From SZAS-79 sp964599095 (lineage in GTDB: Bacteria; Pseudomonadota; Gammaproteobacteria; Burkholderiales; SG8-39): a stretch of 64,000 bases of DNA. Shown piece by piece: positions 25,224 through 34,564 of this stretch; the first letter of the stretch is position 1, and every line of letters begins with the position of its first letter. Under the pieces are notes generated by a model. That model did not search any database. It was not told the DNA's origin and was given only the letters and a program-made list of their open reading frames with translations. Location of the stretch: positions 124,001-188,000 of the forward strand of contig CAZREB010000005.1 in NCBI GenBank assembly GCA_964599095.1, given 5' to 3'. Both the position numbers and the translations under genes were made by a program.

Positions 25224-25931
25224 ATGACAAGCAACGCCAGGTTCTCTGAAATCGCTTCGCTCGCCGGCGATATTGCACGCGCCGGCATGCTGCATGCGCT
25301 GATGGACGGGCGGGCCCTCACGGCGTCCGAACTTGCGCGCGTCGCCGGCGTTTCAGCCCAGACCGCAAGCGGGCACCTCGCAAAGATGACGGCGGCCGGC
25401 CTGCTCAGCGTGGAAAAGCAGGGCCGGCACCGGTATCACCGGCTCGCATCGGCAGCGGTCGCGCAGATGATCGAAGGCATCATGCGCGTAGCCTCCGGCA
25501 TGGGACCGATGCGGCCTGCCCCGGTCACCGGGCCGAGGGATTCGGCCCTGCGCAATGCGCGAACCTGTTACGACCATCTGGCCGGCCATCTCGGGGTCAC
25601 CCTTGCCGATGCCCTCGTCGAGCGGGGACACGTGGAGCTCGCCGACGACGGCGGGCTCGTGACCGAATCCGGTATCACGCTCTTGCGGGAACTCGGGATC
25701 GATCTCGCGTCGCTTCCGGGGCGTGGCGGCACGAATGCCCGCGTCATTTGCAGGCCCTGCCTCGACTGGAGCGAACGGCGGGTGCATCTTGCCGGCGCCT
25801 TGGGCGCGGCGCTGTGCACGCACAGTTTCGAAGCGGGCTGGATACGACGCCTCGAAGGCACCCGCGCCGTCGCGGTTACGCCAAAAGGGAATCGTGCCTT
25901 TTTCGAGACTTTCGGTGCGCGACTGGGCTAG
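25224..25931 (+). CDS. ArsR-family winged-helix transcriptional regulator
   Basis: A 235-residue regulator. The winged helix spans about residues 5-75: IASLAGDIARAGMLHALMDG, then the recognition region LTASELARVAGVSAQTASGH and wing LLSVEKQGRHRYHRLASAAV. The long C-terminal part (residues 90-235; CYDHLAGHLGVTLADALVER, ICRPCLDWSERRVHLAGALG) is shared by a group of ArsR-like proteins that are often next to transporter genes. The CRPCLDWSERR motif might sense a metal or redox signal, which is inference. It is divergent from the MFS gene and ends overlapping the convergent dehydrogenase gene by 4 nt. Confidence 0.87.
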   Translation: MTSNARFSEIASLAGDIARAGMLHALMDGRALTASELARVAGVSAQTASGHLAKMTAAGLLSVEKQGRHRYHRLASAAVAQMIEGIMRVASGMGPMRPAPVTGPRDSALRNARTCYDHLAGHLGVTLADALVERGHVELADDGGLVTESGITLLRELGIDLASLPGRGGTNARVICRPCLDWSERRVHLAGALGAALCTHSFEAGWIRRLEGTRAVAVTPKGNRAFFETFGARLG

Positions 25932-26818
25932 CGCCCGCGGGACAGCAGGTCGATGAAGGCCGACGGTTCGGTTTCGCCTTTGCCTTCGGCGACCAGCAGC
26001 CTGAACCGCTCCACCGCAGCACGGGCCATCGGCAGCGGCACGCCGGCGTCTTCGGCGACCGCAACCGCGTTGAGCAAGTCCTTCAGCATCACGTTCACCG
26101 TGCCGAGCGCGGGCGCGTAATTGCGCGAGGCCATGCGCGGCCCGAACACCTGCATCGGCTTCGAATCGGCGAATCCGCCTTTCAGCGCTTCGGGGACCTG
26201 CGCGGCATCCACACCCGCCGCCTCGGCCAGGCGCAACGCCTCGGCAATCACCGGGAAGAGGCTCGCGACGATGACCTGGTTGGCGAGCTTGGTCACCTGC
26301 CCGGCGCCCGAATCGCCCATGCGCGTGAAACGGCTCGCAAGCTCCGCGACCAGCGGCCGCACGAACTCGATGTGCTCCGCCTTGCCGCCGGCCATGATCG
26401 CGAGCGTGCCCTGCTCCGCACCGACGGTGCCGCCGGACACCGGCGCGTCGATGTAGCCCACACCCTTTTCGGCGAGCCTTGCAGCGTATTCTTTCGCGGC
26501 TTTGGGCGCGATGCTCGAAAAATCGATCACGATCTTTCCGTCCGCGGCGCCCGCATCGATTCCCTCGACGACCCCGCCGGCACCGAAGAGGACTTCCTTC
26601 ACCGAGGCCTGGTCGGTCACGCATAGCATGACGATGTCGGCAAAGCGCGCGACGTCGGCCGGCGTGTCCTTGGCGACCGCCCCCTTGGCGGTGACCGGCG
26701 CGAGTTTCTCCTTGCTGCGGTTCCAGACCGCGACCTTGTAACCGGCGGCGAGCAGTCGCAGCGTCATCGGCCTGCCCATCAGGCCGATGCCGATGTAGCC
26801 GAGCTTGGGCAGGCTCAT
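25928..26818 (-). CDS. NAD(P)-dependent beta-hydroxyacid dehydrogenase (3-hydroxyisobutyrate/tartronate semialdehyde reductase-like)
   Basis: A 296-residue enzyme. The N-terminal LGYIGIGLMGRPMTLRLLAA is the dinucleotide motif, YIDAPVSGGTVGAEQGTLAI is the substrate loop, and the catalytic Lys lies in GQVTKLANQVIVASLFPVIA. Length and all family signatures are normal. Its ATG overlaps the stop of the IlvD-like gene by 4 nt (ATGA), so it is the last gene of the operon 31666-25928. In sugar-acid pathways such enzymes reduce tartronate semialdehyde or a similar product, which fits this setting, but 3-hydroxyisobutyrate dehydrogenase activity is possible too. Confidence 0.88.
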   Translation of the reverse strand: MSLPKLGYIGIGLMGRPMTLRLLAAGYKVAVWNRSKEKLAPVTAKGAVAKDTPADVARFADIVMLCVTDQASVKEVLFGAGGVVEGIDAGAADGKIVIDFSSIAPKAAKEYAARLAEKGVGYIDAPVSGGTVGAEQGTLAIMAGGKAEHIEFVRPLVAELASRFTRMGDSGAGQVTKLANQVIVASLFPVIAEALRLAEAAGVDAAQVPEALKGGFADSKPMQVFGPRMASRNYAPALGTVNVMLKDLLNAVAVAEDAGVPLPMARAAVERFRLLVAEGKGETEPSAFIDLLSRGR

Positions 26819-28527
26819 GGTTTCCTTCCCCCGCGATGCGTGACCGCGCCCAGATTCGCCGGCCCGACGAGCGCGGCATATTTTTCGAGGGCACCCGACA
26901 ACGGCGCCCGCTTCGGCGGCTGCCACGCCTTCCTGCGCCTGGCGAGTTCGGCCTCGGAGACTTCGAGCGTGAGCCGGCCGGCTTTCGCGTCGATCGCGAT
27001 CGTGTCGCCGTCCTTCACCAGCGCGAGCGGCCCGCCGGTGCCGGCCTCGGGGGACACATAACCGATCATCATGCCGCGCGTGGCACCGGAGAAGCGGCCG
27101 TCGGTGAGCAATGCCACCTTCTCGCCCATGCCCTGGCCGTAGATCAAGGCGGTGACGCCGAGCATTTCGCGCATGCCGGGGCCGCCTTTCGGGCCCTCGT
27201 AGCGGATGACGAGGACATCGCCTTCCGAATACGAGCGCGCAGCCACCACCGCAGCGCAGTCCTCCTCGCAGTCGAACACGCGCGCCCGGCCGGTGAATTT
27301 GAGGCTCTTCAGGCCGGCCACCTTGATCAGTGCGCCGTCGGGGGCGAGGTTGCCCTTGAGCACGACGAGCCCGCCGGTGTTCATGATCGGCGCCTTGCGC
27401 ACGACTTCGCCGTCGGCGCCCGGATGGTCCGAGAGTTCCTGTTCCAGCGTAGTGCCGAAGATCGTCAGGCAATCGCCGTGCAACGCCCCGCGCTCGAGCA
27501 GCACCCGGAGCACGTTGTAGACGCCGCCGACTGCGTGCAGGTCCTTGGCGAGAAAGCGGCCCCCGGGCTTCATGTCGGCGATCAACGGCGTCTTCTTCGA
27601 AATGCGCGCGAGGTCGTCGAGCGAGAACTTGATGCCGGCCTCGTGCGCGATCGCAGGAATATGCAGCCCTGCGTTCGTCGATCCGCCGGTAGCGGCCACC
27701 GCGGCGCAGGCGTTCTCGAGGCTCTTCCTGGTCACGAGGTCGCGCGGCCGCGGGCCATCGGTGCGCAGCAACTCCATGACGACGCGACCGGCTTCGCGCG
27801 CGGTCGCTGCCCGCTCCTTCGCCATTGCGGGCATCGTGGCCGACCCCGGCAACGCAAGACCGAGGGTCTCGGACACCATCGCCATCGTGTTCGCCGTGAA
27901 CTGCCCGGGACACGACCCGAGCGTCGGCAGGCAGACGCGCTCGAGCTGGTCGAGCTCGGATTGGCGCATGTCGCCGGCCATGACCGCACCGACCGCCTCG
28001 AACGTATCGAGCACCGTGACGTCGCGCCCTTTCCACCGGCCCGGCGAGGCCGGCCCGCCGTACATGAAGACCGACGGCAGGTTGAGGCGCACCATCGCCA
28101 TCATCATGCCGGGCAGGGTCTTGTCGCAGCCGGCGAAGGTGACCAGCGCATCGTAGGCATGCCCGCGGCACACCGCCTCGACCCCGTCGGCGATGATTTC
28201 GCGCGACGGGAGCGAAAATTTCATGCCGGCATGGCCCATCGACATCGAGTCGGCCACCGCGATCGACGCGAAATCGAAGGGCACGCCACCCCACTCCTTG
28301 ACCGCGACGCAGGCTTCGCGCGCCAGTTCGCCCAGCTTCGCGTTGCAGGGCGTCACGCGCCCGTCGGTGCTGGCCACGCCGACGAAAGGCCTGGCGATGT
28401 CCTCGTCGGTGAGGCCGAGGCCGCGCAGGAAGGCGCGATGCGGCGCCCGGTCGAGCCCGTCGACCGTGATCCGCGAGGGCAGGTTCCTGAACGGTGCCGC
28501 CTTCCTTGCGGCCCTGGCCCTAGTCAT
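26815..28527 (-). CDS. ilvD: IlvD/Edd-family dehydratase (dihydroxy-acid or sugar-acid dehydratase)
   Basis: A 570-residue iron-sulfur dehydratase. Three cluster cysteines are visible: DGRVTPCNAKLGELA, TFAGCDKTLPGMMMA and CLPTLGSCPGQFTANTMAMV. The C-terminal barrel has LTDGRFSGATRGMMIGYVSP with the catalytic Ser region. It fits dihydroxy-acid dehydratase (valine/isoleucine synthesis) in sequence pattern. Its position between DenD-like and beta-hydroxyacid dehydrogenase genes under a GntR regulator points instead to a sugar-acid dehydratase producing a 2-keto-3-deoxy acid. The gene symbol is therefore a family label. Stop and start overlap by 4 nt with the downstream gene. Confidence 0.85.
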   Translation of the reverse strand: MTRARAARKAAPFRNLPSRITVDGLDRAPHRAFLRGLGLTDEDIARPFVGVASTDGRVTPCNAKLGELAREACVAVKEWGGVPFDFASIAVADSMSMGHAGMKFSLPSREIIADGVEAVCRGHAYDALVTFAGCDKTLPGMMMAMVRLNLPSVFMYGGPASPGRWKGRDVTVLDTFEAVGAVMAGDMRQSELDQLERVCLPTLGSCPGQFTANTMAMVSETLGLALPGSATMPAMAKERAATAREAGRVVMELLRTDGPRPRDLVTRKSLENACAAVAATGGSTNAGLHIPAIAHEAGIKFSLDDLARISKKTPLIADMKPGGRFLAKDLHAVGGVYNVLRVLLERGALHGDCLTIFGTTLEQELSDHPGADGEVVRKAPIMNTGGLVVLKGNLAPDGALIKVAGLKSLKFTGRARVFDCEEDCAAVVAARSYSEGDVLVIRYEGPKGGPGMREMLGVTALIYGQGMGEKVALLTDGRFSGATRGMMIGYVSPEAGTGGPLALVKDGDTIAIDAKAGRLTLEVSEAELARRRKAWQPPKRAPLSGALEKYAALVGPANLGAVTHRGGRKP

Positions 28528-28542
28528 GCCACTGGTTCCTCT

Positions 28543-29490
28543 TCACGTTGTTCCCTCGATGTATTCGGCAACGATCTCCCCGATGCCTGCGCTGTGCCTG
28601 AAGCCGAGCCCCGCCGCCCGCACCGAAAACGTGGACTGCGCAACCGTATCCATCAGTGCCTGCGCTGCCGGGTCAGGGTCGAAGCGTACCTTACCCAGGC
28701 GCGCCCGGAGCCCGGCCGACCCCTGCACCGCTGCGTGCACCGCTTCGAGCATCGCCTGCGCCGAGACCGGGATGCCGGTGAGGACCAGCGTGCGCTCCGG
28801 GCCGAAGTCCGCCGCGGGGACTTTCATGGCGTGGACCAGGGATTCGACCACGCGCGCGATCGAGATGCAGGCCATGCGCGTGTGCGGCCCGACCGGGCAG
28901 GTGTAGTCGCGCCCCGCAAGCGGCTCGCGGATGATCGCGCTCGACCAGCCCGAGACCGCGGTATTGGCCGCGCCCGGGCGCACCAGCACCGTCGGCAACC
29001 GCAGGCAGCGGCCGTCCGCGAACCCCCGCCGGGAGTAATCGTCGATCATCACCTCGCACATCAGCTTCTGCGCCCCGTATGAAAGCCGCGGCGCCGGCCG
29101 CGTCTCGTCGGTGACTTCGAGGTTCACGCCGCGATACACCGCGATCGACGAAGTGAACACGAATTTCGGGCATCGGCCGGCCAGGCGGGCCGCCTCCAGC
29201 AGGTCGCGCGTGGCGTCGAAGTTGACCTTCATGCCGAGCTCGAAATTCTGCTCGGCACCGCCCGACACCAGCGACGCGAGGTGGAAAATCGCGTCGATGC
29301 TTGCATCGACCAGGGACCGCGCCGTCGGCGCGTAGGCCAGGTTGCCGGTCACCGACTCGACTTTCGCGTGCGGTGCGGGGAGTGACACCTGGTCGAACGC
29401 GACGATGCGTTCGACATCCGCGCGGCGTGCAAGCGCATCGACGAGCGCCGCGCCGATGAACCCGGCGGCGCCGGTGACGAGGATCCTCAT
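28543..29490 (-). CDS. denD: DenD-like NAD-dependent dehydrogenase (SDR/epimerase family, D-erythronate type)
   Basis: A 315-residue extended SDR. The Rossmann start is MRILVTGAAGFIGAALVDAL; catalytic residues lie in KFVFTSSIAVYRG and SYGAQKLMCEVMIDDYSRRG (YxxxK). The following GRCLRLPTVLVRPGAANTAV and SGWSSAIIREPLAGRDYTCP are blocks I associate with D-erythronate dehydrogenases, which oxidise four-carbon acid sugars at C2. Its start overlaps the GntR gene stop by 4 nt and the dehydratase follows 15 nt later, so it belongs to the same operon. The usual OtnC/OtnI/kinase partners are absent here, so the actual substrate may differ. Confidence 0.8.
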   Translation of the reverse strand: MRILVTGAAGFIGAALVDALARRADVERIVAFDQVSLPAPHAKVESVTGNLAYAPTARSLVDASIDAIFHLASLVSGGAEQNFELGMKVNFDATRDLLEAARLAGRCPKFVFTSSIAVYRGVNLEVTDETRPAPRLSYGAQKLMCEVMIDDYSRRGFADGRCLRLPTVLVRPGAANTAVSGWSSAIIREPLAGRDYTCPVGPHTRMACISIARVVESLVHAMKVPAADFGPERTLVLTGIPVSAQAMLEAVHAAVQGSAGLRARLGKVRFDPDPAAQALMDTVAQSTFSVRAAGLGFRHSAGIGEIVAEYIEGTT

Positions 29491-30131
29491 CCGAGCCGGG
29501 CGGCGGCCGCGTTCAGCACATGGCGCGTGGCAAGCAGTTCGGCGAGTTCCTCGTCGCCATCGATGACCGCCGACAGGATCGCCGAATGCTCCTTCCAGTC
29601 TTCCCGCGCGCGGCGGGTGCCGTTCTGGGCGAACACCAGGTTGGTGCGGTCGCGCAGCGAACGCATGATGTCGAACAGCACGCTGTTGCTGCCCGCCGTC
29701 GCAAGCAGGTCGTGGAATTCGCTGTTGAGGATCGTCAGGTCTTCGGGGAGACCCTTGTCCGCCGCGGCGTTGCCGCGCGCCAGGACTTCGCGGAGCCGCT
29801 CGACCACGGCCGGCTCGTGGTGCCGCGCCGCGAGCCGTGCGTTCAGGCCTTCGAGCGTCGCCCGCACCTCGACCAGTTCGCGCGCTACTTCGGACGAAAT
29901 CGCGGTGACCCAGGCCCCCCGCCGGGGGCGCAGGTCGACGATCCCCTCGCCGGCGAGCGCCTTGAGCGCCTCGCGCACCGGGACGCGCGACACCCCGAGC
30001 TGCTCGGAAATCCGGTCCTCGACCAGCCGCTCATCGGGCTTGTAGTGCCCGGTGAGGATCGCGCGCCTCAGCCGGTCGGCGACGACCTTGCTGAGCGGCT
30101 CGCGTCCCGGGGCCCGGCTCAATGGCTCCAC
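29487..30131 (-). CDS. GntR-family regulator, FCD/FadR subfamily
   Basis: A 214-residue repressor-type protein. Winged helix: SKVVADRLRRAILTGHYKPD, ERLVEDRISEQLGVSRVPVR, EALKALAGEGIVDLRPRRGA (residues about 12-75). The C-terminal FCD domain shows ILNSEFHDLLATAGSN and WKEHSAILSAVIDGDEELAE, with Asp/His ligands for a metal that helps bind carboxylates. I use the GTG at 30131, which overlaps the transporter stop by 13 nt; a TTG at 30122 is an alternative. Subfamily members recognise TNGTNxACNA-type sites, and two such sites lie in front of the transporter gene at 31720-31803, so autoregulation of the operon is likely. Confidence 0.88.
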   Translation of the reverse strand: MEPLSRAPGREPLSKVVADRLRRAILTGHYKPDERLVEDRISEQLGVSRVPVREALKALAGEGIVDLRPRRGAWVTAISSEVARELVEVRATLEGLNARLAARHHEPAVVERLREVLARGNAAADKGLPEDLTILNSEFHDLLATAGSNSVLFDIMRSLRDRTNLVFAQNGTRRAREDWKEHSAILSAVIDGDEELAELLATRHVLNAAAARLG

Positions 30132-31666
30132 ATCATGACGCCGGCGATCGTCGAGACCGCCAGCCCGGTGATGACCGGCCAGAAGATCACGCGCACCGCC
30201 TCGAGCACCGGCACGCGCGCGAACCCGGTCACCGCGATCAGCGACGACCAGGCGATCAGCGTGCCGCCGCCGGTCCAGACCGCGCCCATCTGGCCGATCG
30301 CGCAGAGCGTCTCGACGTCGATGCCGACCGTCGGCGCCAGCGCCCCGGACAGCGCACCGGTCAGCGGCAGCCCGGAAAAGCCGGAGCCGTCCACGCCGGT
30401 GATCATGCCGACGATCAGCACCCCGAAGGCCACGAAGAAATGGTTGTGCGGTATGAAGGCCTGGGCGGCCTGCACCAGGTCGAACAGGAAGCCCGGCGCC
30501 TTGGCGCCGCCGGGCAGCCCCAGGATGGAGCCGGCCGTGTCGCCGCCGCCGATGAAGAAAAAGCCCGCGATCGGCAGCACCGCGCCCATCGCCTTGAACG
30601 CGAACACGAAGCCGTCGATCACGTGGTCGGCGGTCACGTCGAGGAACTTGCGCCCGTCGCTGGCGAGGGTGGCGAAGATCATCAGGAAGGTCGCCGTCCC
30701 GCCGAGCAGCGCCGCGGCGTCGCCGCCCTTGATGTCGTTCATACCTGACACGAATTTCGGCAGCACCATCGCCGCGACGATCGCGAGGAACACCAGCGGC
30801 GTGAGCCCGGCGAACAGCTTCGACCAGCGCATCACCGCCTGCGGCAGCACGTGCATCTCGGCGTCGATCGCCTTGTCGCCGACGATCGGCGCATGCGGGA
30901 CGGCTTCGGCGAGGGCTTCCTTGTCGAACGAGCCGACCTTGCCGCCGATGCTCTTCTGCTGCTCGGTCAGCGTCATGCCCGCCTCCCATGCGGCGAGGTG
31001 GTGCGCACCCGGTGCCGTGATCGTGCGGCGGATCGCGAGATAGCCCAGCACGAGCGCGATGATGCCGGTGATCAGCGACAGCACCATGGCGCGGTCGGCC
31101 ACGACGCCGACCGATGCGGCTGCGCCGGCGGCCTTGGCGCTGATGCCCGGCGCCACGCGGATCACGTAGTCCGAAGAGAGCGCCATGCCCTGCCCGGCGA
31201 TCGCGATCGACACCGCCGCGCCCATCGCCGGCAGCCCGGCGACGATCGCCGCCGGCAGCAGGATCGCGCCTACCAGCGGGATCGCCGGCGTCGGCCAGAA
31301 GAACAGCGAGATCAGGTAGGTCGTCAGCGACAGCACGACGTAGGCGATATGGCCGTTGGACATCACCTTGCGGAAGGGCTCGACCATCATGATGTCCGAG
31401 CGCAACGCCTTGAGCGAATTCAACAGCGCGGTCATCAGCGCGATTACGAGGAAGATGTTGAACAGTTCCTTGGCGGCGGTGAGGCTGCCGTAGAACACCG
31501 ATTCGAGCGCGCCGATGACGCTGCCCGAATAGGCGAGCGAGACCAGGAAAGTCCCCGCAATCGCCGGCACCACCACGTTGGCGCGCAACGCCATCGTGAT
31601 CATGATCGCCACCACGCCCACCAAGTACACCCAGTGCGCACCGCTCAACGCTATTGCGTGATCCAT
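30119..31666 (-). CDS. Multi-pass membrane transporter, probable organic-acid permease
   Basis: A 515-residue inner-membrane protein with at least ten hydrophobic segments and a mid-protein hydrophilic loop (about residues 235-285). The N-terminus MDHAIALSGAHWVYLVGVVA fits an ATG with the ribosome site GGGGAGGGG upstream. Paired hydrophobic regions with motifs such as FWPTPAIPLVGAILLPAAIV and MITGVDGSGFSGLPLTGALS recall secondary transporters of the ion-transporter superfamily (SLC13/CitMHS-like topology), but I cannot name the family. It is the first gene of the sugar-acid operon with GntR, DenD-like, dehydratase and dehydrogenase genes, so uptake of the acid is the likely job. Confidence 0.75.
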   Translation of the reverse strand: MDHAIALSGAHWVYLVGVVAIMITMALRANVVVPAIAGTFLVSLAYSGSVIGALESVFYGSLTAAKELFNIFLVIALMTALLNSLKALRSDIMMVEPFRKVMSNGHIAYVVLSLTTYLISLFFWPTPAIPLVGAILLPAAIVAGLPAMGAAVSIAIAGQGMALSSDYVIRVAPGISAKAAGAAASVGVVADRAMVLSLITGIIALVLGYLAIRRTITAPGAHHLAAWEAGMTLTEQQKSIGGKVGSFDKEALAEAVPHAPIVGDKAIDAEMHVLPQAVMRWSKLFAGLTPLVFLAIVAAMVLPKFVSGMNDIKGGDAAALLGGTATFLMIFATLASDGRKFLDVTADHVIDGFVFAFKAMGAVLPIAGFFFIGGGDTAGSILGLPGGAKAPGFLFDLVQAAQAFIPHNHFFVAFGVLIVGMITGVDGSGFSGLPLTGALSGALAPTVGIDVETLCAIGQMGAVWTGGGTLIAWSSLIAVTGFARVPVLEAVRVIFWPVITGLAVSTIAGVMMWSH

Positions 31667-31719
31667 GGTTCCCCTCCCCGGTTGACCCCTGCCCTGTTGA
31701 ACGCCAATGAGACTTATTT

Positions 31720-31803
31720 TTGTATACAATAAGTCCAAGCCCGGACCGAATCAAGCGGAATCTTCCAGCCAGCGTCGGCCAAGTACCCGATTTTTGTATA
31801 CAC
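31720..31803. promoter_or_regulatory. Two GntR/FCD-type operator sites (TTGTATACAA-like)
   Basis: Site 1 at 31720-31729 reads TTGTATACAA, a perfect 10-bp palindrome that fits the TNGTNxACNA consensus known for FadR-subfamily regulators. Site 2 at 31794-31803 (TTGTATACAC) matches except for the last base. They are 74 nt apart, about seven helical turns. Site 1 is 54 nt upstream of the transporter start on the minus strand and site 2 is 83 nt upstream of the Bug gene at 31886, so the GntR protein at 29487 probably controls both divergent units, perhaps by looping. Confidence 0.7.
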
Positions 31804-31885
31804 ACCGGCCGACCCGGCCGGCCCGCCTCGCCGCCTCCCCCCCCGCCGGCTGTGCTAAAAAGCCGGGTCCAGAAGGAGGATTCCG

Positions 31886-32860
<975 letters not shown>

Positions 32861-32886
32861 GTGCGATCGACCGACCGGGAGGCCTG

Positions 32887-33573
32887 ATGCATCTAGACAT
32901 CCTCAGCGCAGGTGCGGCCAAGGCCGTTGTGATCTCCGCGGCGGCCGACATCGGCGTCACGCCCGGCGGCGCGTTCGGCGCGGTCGGGGCGATGCAGGAC
33001 AAGCTGCTCGCAGGCGAACCCTGCGACGTGATCGTGCTGACCCGCCCGATGCTCGAGGCGCTGGCCACGTCGGGCAAGGTGGTTGCACAGACGATTGCCG
33101 ACCTCGGCCGCGTGAAGACCGGCGTGGCGGTCAAGAAGGGCACGCCTCGCCCGAACGTGAATCGCGCCGAGACGCTCGCCTCCGCCCTGCTCGGCGCCGA
33201 AGCGATCTACGTGCCGGACATGAAGAAGTCCACCGCCGGCCGGCACATCGCAAGCGTCATCGACTCGTTGGGGATCACCTCCGAAGTCGCCGACAGGATA
33301 AGGGAATTCCCGAACGGGGCGGCGGCGATGCGGGCGATGGCCGACGCGCCCGGGCTCTATGCCATTGGCTGCACGCAAGTGTCCGAGATCCTCTATACCG
33401 AAGGCGCCGACCTGGTGGGTGCGCTGCCGGACGAATTCGAGCTGTCGACGCTCTACTCGGCCGCCGCCTGCACCGGCGCCGGCAACCCAGCCGCAGCACG
33501 CAATTTCGTCCTCTTCCTCACCGGCGAATCCACGCAGCGCATGCGCCGGAAAGCGGGCTTCGAGGCTGCATGA
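32887..33573 (+). CDS. ModA-like substrate-binding domain protein without signal peptide
   Basis: A 228-residue protein beginning MHLDILSAGAAKAVVISAAA, the first strand of a type-II periplasmic binding fold of the molybdate-binding (ModA/SBP_bac_11) group; further blocks are CDVIVLTRPMLEALATSGKV, KKSTAGRHIASVIDSLG and ILYTEGADLVGALPDEFELS. No signal peptide is visible at this ATG, which has a good ribosome site (GGGAGG, 5-6 nt away); the in-frame upstream region overlaps the preceding gene in another frame and offers none either. It may act in the cytoplasm as a sensor or be an uncoupled binding protein. It lies 26 nt after the Bug gene. Confidence 0.75.
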   Translation: MHLDILSAGAAKAVVISAAADIGVTPGGAFGAVGAMQDKLLAGEPCDVIVLTRPMLEALATSGKVVAQTIADLGRVKTGVAVKKGTPRPNVNRAETLASALLGAEAIYVPDMKKSTAGRHIASVIDSLGITSEVADRIREFPNGAAAMRAMADAPGLYAIGCTQVSEILYTEGADLVGALPDEFELSTLYSAAACTGAGNPAAARNFVLFLTGESTQRMRRKAGFEAA

Positions 33574-33629
33574 CCGGCAGGCAATGGTTTTATGATGCGG
33601 CCTGAGTGCCCCCGCGCAAAGGAAACCGC

Positions 33630-34517
33630 ATGCTCGCCAGCCACAACCGTTTCGACTACTCCCCGATCACCGAACGCCCGGACTTCACCTGGCCCGGCGG
33701 ACGGCGCCTCGCAATCCACCTGTCGCTCAATCTCGAGCACTTTGCCTACAACGAGGGCCTGGGCCTCTCTTACTCGCCGGGCATCCCGCACCCGAATACC
33801 TACAACTGGGCCTGGCGCGAATACGGCAACCGCGTAGGCGTGTGGCGCCTGATCGAACTGTGCGATGCGTTGAAGCTGCCGATGTCGGTGCTGCTCAACT
33901 CCGAGGTCTACGATCACTGCCCGAAAGTCGTCGACGCGTTGCGCCGCCGCGGCGACGAAATCCTCGGCCACGGCCGCACCAACTCCGAGCACCAGAACAA
34001 CTTCGACGAGGCGGGCGAAAGAAAGCTGATCGACGACGTGACCGCCGCGATCGTGAAGCACGAGGGCAAGGCGCCCCAGGGCTGGCTGAGCCCCGGCGTG
34101 AACCCGAGCCTGGTGACGCCCGACCTGCTGCAGGAGGCCGGCTACACCTACCTGATGGACTGGCCGATGGACGACCAGCCGGTGTGGATGAAGACGCGCA
34201 AGGGGCGCATCCTCAGCCTTCCGTACCCGCACGAAGTGAACGACATCCCGATGATCGCCCTGCATCACGGCACCGCGCCGGCCTTTGCGGACATGGTGAT
34301 CGACAACTTCGACGAGATGCTCGAACAGTCGAAGCGCCAGTCACTGGTCTACGGCATCGCGATCCACGCTTTCCTGATCGGGCAGCCGTTCCGGCTCCGG
34401 CATTTCCGGCGCGCGCTGGAGCACATCGCGAAGCATCGCGACAAGGTGTGGATCGCGACCAGCGGGGAGATTGCGCAGCACTACATGGACATCGCGCCGG
34501 TCAATGCAGGCGCGTAA
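33630..34517 (+). CDS. Polysaccharide deacetylase-family (PuuE-like) hydrolase
   Basis: A 295-residue cytoplasmic protein of the NodB-homology/PuuE branch. The motif-1 region reads LSLNLEHFAYNEG (N-L-E in place of the classical D-D), motif 2 is the His pair in ILGHGRTNSEHQNNF, and later blocks are GWLSPGVNPSLVTPDLLQEA and IHAFLIGQPFRLRHFRRALE. Related proteins act on allantoin-like amides or other C-N bonds rather than on polysaccharides. I choose the ATG at 33630 because AAAGGA lies 7 nt upstream; an earlier in-frame GTG at 33606 has no such site. It follows the ModA-like gene on the same strand. Confidence 0.83.
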   Translation: MLASHNRFDYSPITERPDFTWPGGRRLAIHLSLNLEHFAYNEGLGLSYSPGIPHPNTYNWAWREYGNRVGVWRLIELCDALKLPMSVLLNSEVYDHCPKVVDALRRRGDEILGHGRTNSEHQNNFDEAGERKLIDDVTAAIVKHEGKAPQGWLSPGVNPSLVTPDLLQEAGYTYLMDWPMDDQPVWMKTRKGRILSLPYPHEVNDIPMIALHHGTAPAFADMVIDNFDEMLEQSKRQSLVYGIAIHAFLIGQPFRLRHFRRALEHIAKHRDKVWIATSGEIAQHYMDIAPVNAGA

Positions 34518-34564
34518 GCGAGGACGCCCCGATCGATCCGGGCTCCTGTGAACCCTCCAGGCGC

